From the NCBI GenBank assembly GCA_028293685.1, contig JAQGOI010000292.1, positions 1 through 7,917 of the forward strand: 7,917 nt of DNA, written 5' to 3'. The translations under genes were made by a program, and so were the position numbers. Below are positions 1 through 6,820 of the stretch, piece after piece. The notes beneath the pieces were generated by a model. The model saw only the letters and a list, made by a program, of their open reading frames with translations, ran no database searches and was not told the DNA's origin. The DNA is from Lysobacteraceae bacterium. GTDB taxonomy: Bacteria; Pseudomonadota; Gammaproteobacteria; Xanthomonadales; Xanthomonadaceae. How positions within the stretch are numbered: position 1 is the stretch's first letter; each line of letters begins with the position of its first letter.

Positions 1-756
1 CAACCCCTGACGCAGCCCCCACAGCACGACGAGATGCTGTTCATCGTCCAGCACCAGGTATCGGAGTTGTGGATCAAGCTGCTGGTCCACGAGCTGCGTG
101 CGGCCATCGCTCACCTGCAGCGCGATGAACTCGGGCCCTGCCAGAAGATCTTTGCGCGCTGCAAGACCGTACTCAAGCAACTGACCGAAATGTGGTCGGT
201 ACTCGAGACGCTGACGCCGTCGGAATACATGAAGTTCCGGCCGATCCTGGGGCCGTCGTCAGGTTTCCAGTCGGTGCAGTACCGCACGATGGAATTCCTG
301 CTCGGCAACAAGAATGCGGCCATGCTCAAGGTCTTCGCGCATGATCCGGAGGGATGCGCGGTGCTGCGCGACGCCCTCGATGCGCCGAGCCTGTACGACG
401 AGGCCCTGCGTTTTCTCGCACGCCGCGGCCACGCGATACCGGCCGGGTGGCTCGAGCGGGACTGGTCTCGGCCGCATACGTTCGACCCGGCGCTGATTCC
501 GGTCCTGGAACGCGTGTATGCCGACAGCGATACGCACTGGGTCGAATACCAGCTGTGCGAAGACCTGGTCGACCTGGAAACGCAGTTCCAGCTGTGGCGC
601 TTCCGGCACATGCGCACGGTGATGCGCATCATCGGGTTCAAGCGCGGCACCGGCGGTTCCAGCGGAGTCGGCTTCCTCAAGCAGGCGTTGGAACTGACGT
701 TTTTTCCGGAGCTGTTCGAGGTGCGCACGGTGATCGGCGCCACACCACCGGACTGA
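1..756 (+). CDS. kynA: Tryptophan 2,3-dioxygenase, 5'-truncated by window edge
   Basis: Heme enzyme that opens the indole ring of L-tryptophan with O2 to N-formylkynurenine, the first step of the kynurenine pathway; cytoplasmic, a homotetramer in the family. The frame is open from base 1 (codons reading [13 protein letters not shown]) so the gene begins upstream, and the ATG at 34 is internal. Counting from base 1, the residues match those I recall for the X. campestris enzyme at a constant offset of 37: H18 (=H55, active-site base), Y76 and R80 (=Y113, R117, substrate carboxylate), S87 (=S124), H203 (=H240, heme ligand, in FRHMRTV) and T217 (=T254, in KRGTGGSSG). The constant offset means no internal indel and about 37 missing codons. 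The stop is TGA at 754-756. It converges on the beta-hydroxylase gene 46 bp away. Function is very secure; only the N-terminus is unseen. Confidence 0.97.
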   Translation, partial: QPLTQPPQHDEMLFIVQHQVSELWIKLLVHELRAAIAHLQRDELGPCQKIFARCKTVLKQLTEMWSVLETLTPSEYMKFRPILGPSSGFQSVQYRTMEFLLGNKNAAMLKVFAHDPEGCAVLRDALDAPSLYDEALRFLARRGHAIPAGWLERDWSRPHTFDPALIPVLERVYADSDTHWVEYQLCEDLVDLETQFQLWRFRHMRTVMRIIGFKRGTGGSSGVGFLKQALELTFFPELFEVRTVIGATPPD

Positions 757-764
757 CGATCCAC

Positions 765-794
765 GACAGACGGCGGGCACCGCCCCGGCCTGTC
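765..794. terminator. Hairpin between convergent genes, possible bidirectional terminator
   Basis: The 46-bp space between the two stop codons holds a nested inverted repeat. The inner stem is GGCGG (772-776) with CCGCC (780-784) around a 3-base loop, and the outer arms are GACAG (765-769) and CTGTC (790-794). There is no T-run on either side, so a classical intrinsic terminator is not demonstrated; placement between convergent genes is the main argument. Confidence 0.35.
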
Positions 795-802
795 AACGGA
801 TG

Positions 803-2146
803 TCAGTGTGCTTCCTGCGTGGCGTCGATATCGCCATGCGTGCGATTGAAGCGCCCGATTGCCGCGATCGCGGCGGCAACCGCAGCACATTCGGCGGAGC
901 TCAGGCGCGGGTCCCATATATCGAAAATCAGCACGACACGATCCTCGGTCGCGTCGTTCCACGCCTCGTGCACGAACGAGTCATCGAAAATCAGGCATCG
1001 ACCCTCGGCCCATGCGCGTGCCTCGTCGCCCACGTTGAGCGCTCCGCAATCCGCAGGCACGGTCAGCGGGAGATGCACCGTCAGCCGTCCGTTCATGACA
1101 CCCGTGTGAGGCGGGATCCGGGTGCCTGCCTTCAATAGCGAGAACACCACTTCGGGCGAATGGTCCAAAATGCGCATGATCGGGATCGACTCCAGTGCCG
1201 CGACCGTGCGCGGGCAGCGTCGGCAGTGCGCATCGATGCGTTCGCCATGGCGGAACAGGTGGTACGAACTCCAGCGCGACGACCGGTTCAAATCGCGCCA
1301 GACCGGCGCAGCCGGCGCATCGGCCGGCATGTCGACATAAGGCGAGAGTGCGGATTCATCAGCCAGTACCGCGCGCAGCTCCTCGCGGATGGCCGCCGTG
1401 TGTTGCTCGATGTCGGCCAAGAACGGGAAATCCCGGCGCTTGAACCAGGCGCGAGGTTCCAGGCCCGGAATCAGCATGAATGTCGGCCGCTGCAGCGGAT
1501 GCTGCCATTGCAGGTCAGCATCGCCGAGGCAGATGTCGACGGCATGTTCGATGCGCACCAGCGCCGGACTGCCGTGAACCGATGCGACGGGAGCGAGCGC
1601 TTTGGCAACGGCCTGCCGGCGCGCCTGATGGACGACATCGCTGGCGTGCTGCAGCCGCTGTTGCGTGTCCTTGGAGAGGCTGCCCGACGCATCCAGCTGT
1701 CCCCGCTGTTCGGCAAGCGCCAGTGCGCGCACATAAGTACGGATGGCAGCGTCTGTCGTATCCAGCGCTTCCTCCTGCGCCGCCTGGAACAACAGCGCAA
1801 CGAGCGACTGCCGGTCGACGGCCTGGGCCTGGGCAAACGCGTCGCGCGCACGCGCCGGTTCGCCCAGTGCTTCCAACGCGCATCCCGCGAGAAAGTGAAG
1901 CTTGGCGGTAGCGGAGTTCTCCAGTCCCTGCGTGGCCAGTGCGAGCGCGCGCTGTGGATCGCCGACGTCCAGCGCGCGCGTGACCAGGAACTGCAGGGCT
2001 CCAGCTTGCGTTGCATCCATCGCCAGGATGCTCGTGCACATCTGCTCGGCCACGGCCATGTCACCGCGCCGTGCGGCGTCCTGCGCCAACCGTAGCAAAT
2101 GGGAAACGACAGGGTCTGCGCTTCTCGTTGTGGATGCGTCGGACAT
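803..2146 (-). CDS. TPR protein with aspartyl/asparaginyl beta-hydroxylase domain
   Basis: 447 aa. Residues about 10-185 are alpha-helical, Ala/Leu-rich and TPR-like (for example GDMAVAEQM, GDPQRALALA, GEPARARDAF). Residues about 220-415 form a 2-oxoglutarate/Fe(II) hydroxylase of the Asp_Arg_Hydrox family. The fit to human AspH, as I recall its residues, is exact in spacing: H347 and H393 (iron ligands H679/H725, 46 apart in both), H358 and R403 (2-oxoglutarate binding, H690/R735) and S336 (S668). Like AspH it would use a two-histidine iron site without a carboxylate. No signal peptide or membrane segment is seen, so it is probably cytoplasmic. The ATG at 2146 is chosen because a perfect GGAGGT (2155-2160 on the minus strand) lies 8 nt before it; the frame stays open to 2491, but that stretch has no homology-like character. 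The substrate is unknown: a protein Asp/Asn side chain or a small molecule. It is monocistronic as seen, convergent with kynA and divergent from the peptide transporter. Confidence 0.9.
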   Translation of the reverse strand: MSDASTTRSADPVVSHLLRLAQDAARRGDMAVAEQMCTSILAMDATQAGALQFLVTRALDVGDPQRALALATQGLENSATAKLHFLAGCALEALGEPARARDAFAQAQAVDRQSLVALLFQAAQEEALDTTDAAIRTYVRALALAEQRGQLDASGSLSKDTQQRLQHASDVVHQARRQAVAKALAPVASVHGSPALVRIEHAVDICLGDADLQWQHPLQRPTFMLIPGLEPRAWFKRRDFPFLADIEQHTAAIREELRAVLADESALSPYVDMPADAPAAPVWRDLNRSSRWSSYHLFRHGERIDAHCRRCPRTVAALESIPIMRILDHSPEVVFSLLKAGTRIPPHTGVMNGRLTVHLPLTVPADCGALNVGDEARAWAEGRCLIFDDSFVHEAWNDATEDRVVLIFDIWDPRLSSAECAAVAAAIAAIGRFNRTHGDIDATQEAH

Positions 2147-2154
2147 CACGATCC

Positions 2155-2160
2155 ACCTCC
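2155..2160 (-). promoter_or_regulatory. Strong Shine-Dalgarno deciding the hydroxylase start
   Basis: Read on the minus strand this is GGAGGT, with 8 nt to the ATG at 2146. It is a strong ribosome-binding site and rules against the in-frame upstream start at 2491. Confidence 0.8.
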
Positions 2161-2176
2161 GGCCAATGCGCGGCTG

Positions 2177-2205
2177 ATTGTCAGGGACCACTAGTGCCAA
2201 CTCAA
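2177..2205 (-). promoter_or_regulatory. Putative sigma-70 promoter for the hydroxylase gene
   Basis: On the minus strand a -35-like TTGAGT (2200-2205) is followed, after exactly 17 nt, by a -10-like GACAAT (2177-2182), each 4 of 6 to consensus. Transcription would begin near 2170, leaving a short leader that contains the Shine-Dalgarno. It lies in the 227-bp divergent spacer (2147-2373). I find no comparably good promoter for the transporter on the other strand. Confidence 0.4.
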
Positions 2206-2363
2206 CCGACCTCGACGACCGGAGTCGCCGGCGTCGCGTTGTCGCGATTTCCCAGCGGCGCCGATGCACTTTGCTGCGTTGCACCATCACTTCGCGTTTG
2301 ACGACCCGCGTTGCGGCGGGCGATCCTCCGGCCAGCTGCGGTTCTCGCACGCGCCATCCAACC

Positions 2364-2369
2364 AGGGGA
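2364..2369 (+). promoter_or_regulatory. Shine-Dalgarno deciding the transporter start
   Basis: AGGGGA ends 4 nt before ATG 2374. It supports this start over the longer frame from 2311. Confidence 0.6.
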
Positions 2370-2373
2370 ATCC

Positions 2374-3948
2374 ATGAATACCCACGTTCCGTCGAACGCC
2401 GCAGAGCCGATGGGTCCGCCATTGCAGGGCGCGCCATCCGGGCCGGCGTCACCGCCGGACTTCCCGCAGACCCTGGGACATCCGCGTCCACTGTGGATGC
2501 TGTTCATGTCGGAGTTCTGGGAGCGTTTCGCGTTCTATGGAATCCGCTGGGCCATGGTCCTGTACGTCGTCGCCCAGTTTCATGGCGGCGACGCCAGCGG
2601 CGAGAAGCCCGCCAGCGAACTCTACGGCGCCTATCTGGCGCTGGTGTATGCCGGTGCGATCTTCGGCGGCTATGTGGCGGACAAGCTGATCGGGTTCCAG
2701 CGCTCGATCCTGCTGGGGGCCATGGTCATGGCGGCAGGATTGTTCATGCTCGCGTTGCCCACCGAGGCAATGTTCAAGCTCGGCCTGGCGACGATCATCG
2801 TCGGCAACGGCCTGTTCAAGCCGATCATCTCAACGCTGGCGGGCAAGCTCTATGCGCAGGGCGACGTACGCCGTGACTCCGGGTTCACGATCTTCTACAT
2901 GGGCATCAACCTGGGCGCATTGCTGGCGCCGCTGATCACCCAGTACCTGGCCAAGAAAATCTTCGGCATCGAGGATATGCCGGCGTACAAGATCGTGTTC
3001 ATCTCCGCCGGCGTCGGCATGCTGCTGAGCCTGGTGTGGTTCTGGTTCGGCCGCCGCCAGCTCAAAGGCATCGGCCTGCCGGCCGCGCACCAGACCGGCC
3101 TGCGCAACGTCAGCCTCGTGCTCGTGTTGGGCCTGATCCTCGGCATCCCCCTGTTCTACGCGCTGCTGACCATCGATTCCTCGCTACTGCAGTACATCCT
3201 GATGGCCTTGTTCATCATCCCGGCGGTCATGCTGTTCCGGGAGGGCGCCGTCGAGGGCACGGTATCGCGCGACAAGGTTTCCGCGATGTTGATCATCTTT
3301 GTCTTCAACGTTTTGTTCTGGATGTTCTTCGAACAGGCCGGCAGCTCCTTCAACTTTCTCGCCGAAAAGATTGTCAACCGAGACATCGGTTTCGTCGGGC
3401 TATTCCAGGCCCTGGCGGGAACGAGCGATTTTCCCGTGTCCTGGTTCCAGTCGGTGAACTCGGTGGCGATCATCGTGCTGGCCCCGATCATGGCCTGGCT
3501 GTGGATCAAGATGGGCCGCAACAATCCGATCATTCCGCGAAAGTTCGGCCTGGGCCTGATATTCAATGGCCTGGCATTCCTGCTGCTGATGGTGGCGCTC
3601 TCGAGCATGGTCGATGCCAACGGCAAGATCCCCTTCTGGACCTTGTTCATGGTCTATGTCATCCAGTCGGTCGGCGAGTTGTGCCTGTCTCCGATCGGCC
3701 TGTCGATGACGACCAAACTGGCCCCTGCGCGGCTCGGCGGCCTTGCGATGGGTTGCTGGTTCCTCTCGATCGCGATCGGCAACAACCTGGCCGGCATTTT
3801 CGCCGGAATGGTCAGCGGTACCGAGGGCATGTCCGTCGCTTCCGCCCACTCCGGCTACACGTTCGGATTCGCGGCGCTCGTAGGCTCGGGCGTGCTGCTG
3901 TTCCTGGTTGCCCCGCTGATCAACCGGCTGATGCATGGTGTGAAGTAA
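2374..3948 (+). CDS. Proton-dependent oligopeptide transporter (POT/PTR2 family, MFS)
   Basis: 524 aa inner-membrane symporter, expected to import di- or tripeptides with protons. Diagnostic motifs in order: the ExxERFxxYG motif of helix 1 (E47, E50, R51, F52, Y55, G56; proton-coupling glutamates and arginine), the PTR2 signature around GGYVADKLIG (98-107), FYMGINLG (174-181), and the conserved glutamate E435 in VGELCLSPIG of a late helix. Hydrophobic stretches throughout fit 12-14 helices. The first ~38 residues are a Pro/Ala/Gly-rich, presumably cytoplasmic tail, longer than in the enterobacterial Dtp proteins. Helix 7 reads FFEQAGSSFNF (318-328), with a glutamate (E320) of the kind seen in a broader POT subgroup, so the exact substrate is less certain. 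ATG 2374 is chosen because AGGGG (2364-2368) lies 5 nt before it; an in-frame start at 2311 lacks one. It is divergent from the hydroxylase and convergent with xanB2; peptide import next to tryptophan catabolism is suggestive only. Confidence 0.93.
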   Translation: MNTHVPSNAAEPMGPPLQGAPSGPASPPDFPQTLGHPRPLWMLFMSEFWERFAFYGIRWAMVLYVVAQFHGGDASGEKPASELYGAYLALVYAGAIFGGYVADKLIGFQRSILLGAMVMAAGLFMLALPTEAMFKLGLATIIVGNGLFKPIISTLAGKLYAQGDVRRDSGFTIFYMGINLGALLAPLITQYLAKKIFGIEDMPAYKIVFISAGVGMLLSLVWFWFGRRQLKGIGLPAAHQTGLRNVSLVLVLGLILGIPLFYALLTIDSSLLQYILMALFIIPAVMLFREGAVEGTVSRDKVSAMLIIFVFNVLFWMFFEQAGSSFNFLAEKIVNRDIGFVGLFQALAGTSDFPVSWFQSVNSVAIIVLAPIMAWLWIKMGRNNPIIPRKFGLGLIFNGLAFLLLMVALSSMVDANGKIPFWTLFMVYVIQSVGELCLSPIGLSMTTKLAPARLGGLAMGCWFLSIAIGNNLAGIFAGMVSGTEGMSVASAHSGYTFGFAALVGSGVLLFLVAPLINRLMHGVK

Positions 3949-3955
3949 CGGACCT

Positions 3956-3976
3956 GGCGGCGCACTGCGCGCCGCC
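3956..3976 (+). terminator. Strong GC hairpin after the peptide transporter
   Basis: A perfect 8-bp stem, GGCGGCGC (3956-3963) and GCGCCGCC (3969-3976), encloses a 5-base loop. It starts 8 bases after the transporter stop and is followed by TTGTGT on the + strand. It is probably the transporter's terminator with a short, imperfect T-tract. Confidence 0.65.
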
Positions 3977-4001
3977 TTGTGTCGTCAGTGTCGTCGGCTG
4001 A

Positions 4002-4017
4002 CGGCGATGCGTCGCCG
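4002..4017 (-). terminator. Hairpin downstream of xanB2
   Basis: A perfect 6-bp stem, CGGCGA (4002-4007) and TCGCCG (4012-4017), has a 4-base loop and sits 18 bases past the xanB2 stop on the minus strand. There is no T-tract in that direction. Together with the neighbouring stem at 3956-3976 it probably ends readthrough between the convergent transporter and pigment genes. Confidence 0.4.
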
Positions 4018-4035
4018 CCCGGCGCAACGTTGTCG

Positions 4036-5043
4036 TCAGGCCGAGTGCACGCCGTCGATTTCCACGCAGAGTTCGTGCCGGCAGATCGCGGCGTGCAGCA
4101 CGATGTAAGGCACCTGGGTACCGAAACGCGCCTGCATCGCACCCGCGACGAGTTCCAGGTCGCCGCGATCGCGGACATAGACCTTGAGCCGCGTGCCCGC
4201 GCCGAACGTGGCCGGCAATGCGGGCTGCGATTGGCGTGCAGCGCCGAGCAGGCTGTCGAAATTCGCGAATGTCTCGTCCATCTGCGCCATCAGGGCATCG
4301 GCGTGCTGCGATGCGTGCCCGACGACGCTCGCCGTGCCTGACAGCAGCAACGGCAGGCGTTGTGCGGTCGGCGGCAACATGGCGCGTGCGAAGCTCGGCG
4401 GCTGCGGTCCGTAGGCGCGCGGATAGCGGTACGCGCTGATCTGTCGCGGATTCTCGACCGGCGTCCCGGGCGCCGCTGCGGAGAGCCAGTAGATCTGCAG
4501 GACACGCGCATCGTCGCAGCGACCGATCGCGGTTGCCGCCGGCAACATGGTCGGATCAAACGCGCCCAGGCCGCGCGCCCGACCGATGCAGAACTGACGA
4601 TAGCGCTCGGCATCGCCATCGCCCTGCGTGATCGCGTCCAGGTAGTTCCAGATCCGCAACAGGTGTGGCGTCGCGCTGGCCTGTACAAAGTGCGTCAACC
4701 GCTCGTACGCGTGCGCGGCGGCGGCGACAAGTCCGTCCGCGTCTTCCGCGACTTCGATCGCCCCGAACGCGAGTTCACCGTTGCTGGCCCACGCGATCTC
4801 GCCATCGCGGCCATGCTCCACGGGTTCACCGGTCCGCCAGACTTCATACGGTGCCACGCCGGCGTGCGGCTGCAATGGGACATGCAGGTACCGTGGGTCG
4901 TCAAAATGGTGTGGCGCCGCGTCGCCAAAACCCAACACCGCCAGCGTATCGGCCGGCGCCAGCAGCGTGGCGGGCGAATCGGCATGGACATAGTCGACTT
5001 TCAGCAGCGGCGCGCCGTGCCCTGCTTCGGCCGGACGATTCAC
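4036..5043 (-). CDS. xanB2: Chorismatase / 3-hydroxybenzoate (and 4-hydroxybenzoate) synthase, XanB2-like
   Basis: 335 aa, about the usual length for the XanB2/Hyg5/FkbO chorismatase family. XanB2 of Xanthomonas converts chorismate to 3-hydroxybenzoate, the aryl starter of xanthomonadin, and 4-hydroxybenzoate, the precursor of ubiquinone. Family blocks visible in order: RIWNYLDAI (130-138), ERYRQFCIGRARGL (146-159), PAATAIG (168-174), ENPRQISAYRYP then YGPQPPSFARA (197-221), SGTASVVGHASQH (235-247) and C-terminal CRHELCVEIDG (321-331), whose glutamate (E328) fits the catalytic acid of the family. The start is GTG at 5043, whose GTGA overlaps the TGA of the upstream flavoprotein gene; conserved-looking sequence (VDYVHADSP) begins soon after, while the frame farther upstream is only the shadow of that gene. 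There is no good Shine-Dalgarno, so translation is probably coupled to the upstream gene. The 3- to 4-hydroxybenzoate ratio cannot be read from the sequence. Confidence 0.92.
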   Translation of the reverse strand: MNRPAEAGHGAPLLKVDYVHADSPATLLAPADTLAVLGFGDAAPHHFDDPRYLHVPLQPHAGVAPYEVWRTGEPVEHGRDGEIAWASNGELAFGAIEVAEDADGLVAAAAHAYERLTHFVQASATPHLLRIWNYLDAITQGDGDAERYRQFCIGRARGLGAFDPTMLPAATAIGRCDDARVLQIYWLSAAAPGTPVENPRQISAYRYPRAYGPQPPSFARAMLPPTAQRLPLLLSGTASVVGHASQHADALMAQMDETFANFDSLLGAARQSQPALPATFGAGTRLKVYVRDRGDLELVAGAMQARFGTQVPYIVLHAAICRHELCVEIDGVHSA

Positions 5044-6419
5044 GGATTGCCGGCCTGCAGCGTGTCGCCGGCGAAGGCCTGCCGGACCTGCCGTCGGCGC
5101 TGCCACCATCCGCGCAGCGCCTGCGGGGCAAGCTGCACCGCGGTCATCGCATACACCAGGCGGAACAGGCGCAGTTTGCGCAGCACGACGCGGTTGTCGA
5201 AGACGTCCCCTGCGAGCATCGAGATCACGGCCGACTCCAGCTGCCAGTCGTTGCGCGGGTTGGCGAACAGGTGCTCCATCACCGGCGTGTTGAATCGATA
5301 GATGAACCACGAAAAGTGCTTCAGTCCACGTCGCAACCGCGCATCCATCGCCTGCTGCAGCCGGGGTTCCTGCGATGGGTCGCGCAGCGCGCCGTCGACG
5401 ACATCGGCCGCCTGTTCGCCGCTGTTCATCCCCAGGTAGACACCCGAGGAAAACACGGGGTCGACGAACGCGAACGCATCGCCGACCATGACCCAGCCGG
5501 GGCCTGTCATCCGCCTGCAGGTGTACGAATAGTTCCCGGTGACGTGCACGGGGCCGACGCGATCGGCGTGCTGCATGCGTTTGCTGACCGACGGCGTACC
5601 GAGCAGGGTCTGCATCAGGAACGTCTCATTGTCGCCGCGGCGTTGCCGGATGTACTCGGGCCAGCACACCGCGCCGACGCTCATGACGTCGTCCGGCAGC
5701 GGTATCAGCCACATCCAGCCATGGGCGAAGCGCTCGACGGTGATGTTGCCGGCGTCGGGGCCCGGTCGACGCGTGACGCCCCTGAAATGGCTGAAGATGG
5801 CCGCCGACTGGTGCAGGTCGTTTTTGGCCTTCAGCTTGAGCTTACTGCCAAGAAACGTGTCGCGACCGCTGGCGTCGACCACATAGCGAGGCCGGAACGC
5901 GAGCGCGGAACCATCGGCGGCGCGTGCGTGCACGAGCGACGGACGCCCGTCATCGCCCAATTCCATCCGCTCCACCGTCACATGCTCGCGCGCGTCGACG
6001 CCGTTGGCCAAGGCATGCTTGAACAACAACTGGTCGAAGTCCTCGCGCTTGACCTGATAGGCGTGCGTGAACTTGGGGTCGATCGCCCGACTGAAATGGA
6101 AGACGTTGGTGCGTTCGGCATCGCCCTGCAGCGGGAAGTCCGCGCCCGGCTTGAATACCCCGATCCCGCGCACCTGTTCCAGCACGCCCAGGCGCTCGAG
6201 GATCGGCAGGTTCATCGGCAGCAGCGACTCACCGATGTGGAACCGTGGATGCGCCGATTTTTCCAGCAGCGTGACCTTCCAGCCCTTTCGCGCCAGCAAT
6301 GTCGCCGTGGTGGTGCCCGCCGGGCCGCCGCCGATCACCAGCACATCGGTTTCGCAGACGGGTGCGGGCGCCGGGCTTGTGGGCGTTGGAATGGCCGACA
6401 TCTCTACCCGTTCGCTCAT
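5040..6419 (-). CDS. FAD-dependent oxidoreductase with tryptophan/aryl halogenase fingerprints
   Basis: 459 aa. An N-terminal FAD-binding Rossmann motif, DVLVIGGGPAG (25-35), is followed by RFHIGESLLP (59-68), VFKPGADF with candidate catalytic lysine K90 (88-95), GWMWLIPL (234-241, matching the halogenase WxWxIP pattern), MVGDAFAF (311-318) and FVDPVFSSG (318-326, matching FxxPxxSxG). These place it in the flavin-dependent halogenase/geranylgeranyl-reductase-like superfamily, nearest to carrier-bound phenol or pyrrole halogenases rather than simple hydroxylases. Xanthomonadins are brominated aryl polyenes, so the natural inference is bromination of the 3-hydroxybenzoyl-derived ring, perhaps while bound to the ACP; a dehydrogenase or hydroxylase role is not excluded. 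It is first in the minus-strand operon, coupled to xanB2. Start uncertain: ATG 6419 chosen; GTG 6431 (with AGG 7 nt before it) and ATG 6401 are alternatives, and all differ only in a disordered-looking Pro/Ala-rich N-terminus. Confidence 0.85.
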   Translation of the reverse strand: MSERVEMSAIPTPTSPAPAPVCETDVLVIGGGPAGTTTATLLARKGWKVTLLEKSAHPRFHIGESLLPMNLPILERLGVLEQVRGIGVFKPGADFPLQGDAERTNVFHFSRAIDPKFTHAYQVKREDFDQLLFKHALANGVDAREHVTVERMELGDDGRPSLVHARAADGSALAFRPRYVVDASGRDTFLGSKLKLKAKNDLHQSAAIFSHFRGVTRRPGPDAGNITVERFAHGWMWLIPLPDDVMSVGAVCWPEYIRQRRGDNETFLMQTLLGTPSVSKRMQHADRVGPVHVTGNYSYTCRRMTGPGWVMVGDAFAFVDPVFSSGVYLGMNSGEQAADVVDGALRDPSQEPRLQQAMDARLRRGLKHFSWFIYRFNTPVMEHLFANPRNDWQLESAVISMLAGDVFDNRVVLRKLRLFRLVYAMTAVQLAPQALRGWWQRRRQVRQAFAGDTLQAGNP

Positions 6420-6455
6420 GACTCGGTGCACCCATTTGCCTGCGCGGAGTCGCGC

Positions 6456-6483
6456 ATGATACCGGCGCGGCGCGTGGCATGAA
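6456..6483 (-). promoter_or_regulatory. Putative promoter of the halogenase-xanB2 operon
   Basis: On the minus strand a good -10 hexamer TATCAT (6456-6461, 5 of 6) is preceded, after 16 nt, by a weak -35 TTCATG (6478-6483, 3 of 6). Transcription would start near 6449, about 30 nt before the ATG at 6419. The inverted repeat at 6484-6503 directly abuts the -35 side, where a bound regulator could act. Confidence 0.35.
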
Positions 6484-6503
6484 CGCGGCGCAGTTGCGCC
6501 GCG
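6484..6503. repeat. 9-bp perfect inverted repeat in the divergent pigment promoter region
   Basis: Arms CGCGGCGCA (6484-6492) and TGCGCCGCG (6495-6503) flank a 2-base centre GT. It sits in the 131-bp spacer between the divergent halogenase (minus) and ACP (plus) genes, 48 bp before the ACP start. A terminator is not expected between divergent genes, so an operator for a dimeric regulator is the more attractive reading. In high-GC DNA, chance or a leader hairpin remains possible. Confidence 0.45.
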
Positions 6504-6550
6504 GCCCGCGATGCCGGATCGTGGCGGCCTTCAATCGACCCGGAACATCC

Positions 6551-6820
6551 ATGTCTGACCAGACCGCCGCCGAACATGAACTGGCCGAACTGCTGGTCGA
6601 AAGCCTGAATCTGGAAGATACGCGGCCCGGCGACATCGATCCCGAAGCGGCGTTGTTCAACGCCGGCCTGGGCCTGGACTCGATCGACGCGCTGGAGTTG
6701 GCCCTGGCGATCAGCAAGCGCTACGGGTTCCAGCTGCGTTCGGACAACGAAGACAATCGTCAGATTTTCGCTTCACTGCGCGCGCTGGCCGCGCATGTCC
6801 AGCAGCACAAGACCTCTTGA
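6551..6820 (+). CDS. Acyl carrier protein of the aryl-polyene pathway
   Basis: 89 aa acidic protein with the phosphopantetheine site in LGLDSIDALEL: S44 is the serine that carries the 4'-phosphopantetheine arm. Length and helix pattern fit a dedicated type II ACP (helix 1 about 5-19, helix 2 from S44, helix 4 about 71-84). It would tether the aryl starter and the growing polyene. In Xanthomonas the pigment ACP is XanC; aryl-polyene clusters often have two ACPs, so I do not assign the symbol. ATG 6551 gives a normal ACP N-terminus (MSDQTAAEHEL); the frame is open back to 6479 but that part is not ACP-like. The ribosome site is weak (CCGGAA, 6540-6545). It is first gene of the + arm and overlaps the membrane-protein gene by 26 bp. 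Confidence 0.9.
   Translation: MSDQTAAEHELAELLVESLNLEDTRPGDIDPEAALFNAGLGLDSIDALELALAISKRYGFQLRSDNEDNRQIFASLRALAAHVQQHKTS

Noticed and set aside
111..962. 283-aa open frame antisense to kynA
   Set aside because: Low-complexity Arg/Ser-rich translation opposite a gene with complete catalytic residues; no ribosome site or motif.
2298..2326. TTGACG at 2298-2303 as a -35 box for the transporter
   Set aside because: At the 17-nt spacing the -10 position reads CGATCC, with essentially no match to consensus.
2147..2491. 115-codon N-terminal extension of the hydroxylase gene
   Set aside because: It overlaps the transporter start and the promoter/leader region, and the strong GGAGGT before ATG 2146 marks the true start.
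3036..4001. 321-aa + strand frame inside the transporter gene
   Set aside because: Overlaps the POT frame completely and has a His/Arg/Pro-rich translation without motifs.
3981..4039. Two copies of GTCGTCAG (3981-3988 and 4032-4039)
   Set aside because: Short GTC-rich repeats are expected by chance here; the second includes the xanB2 stop region and no third copy or regular spacing is seen.
5044..5310. N-terminal extension of xanB2 into the flavoprotein gene
   Set aside because: Arg/Ala-rich shadow of the overlapping coding frame; XanB2-like sequence and normal family length begin at GTG 5043.
4665..6482. 605-aa open frame on the + strand opposite the halogenase and xanB2 genes
   Set aside because: Arg/His/Ala-rich translation with no recognisable motif; it mirrors two well-supported minus-strand genes and is a codon-bias shadow of GC-rich DNA.
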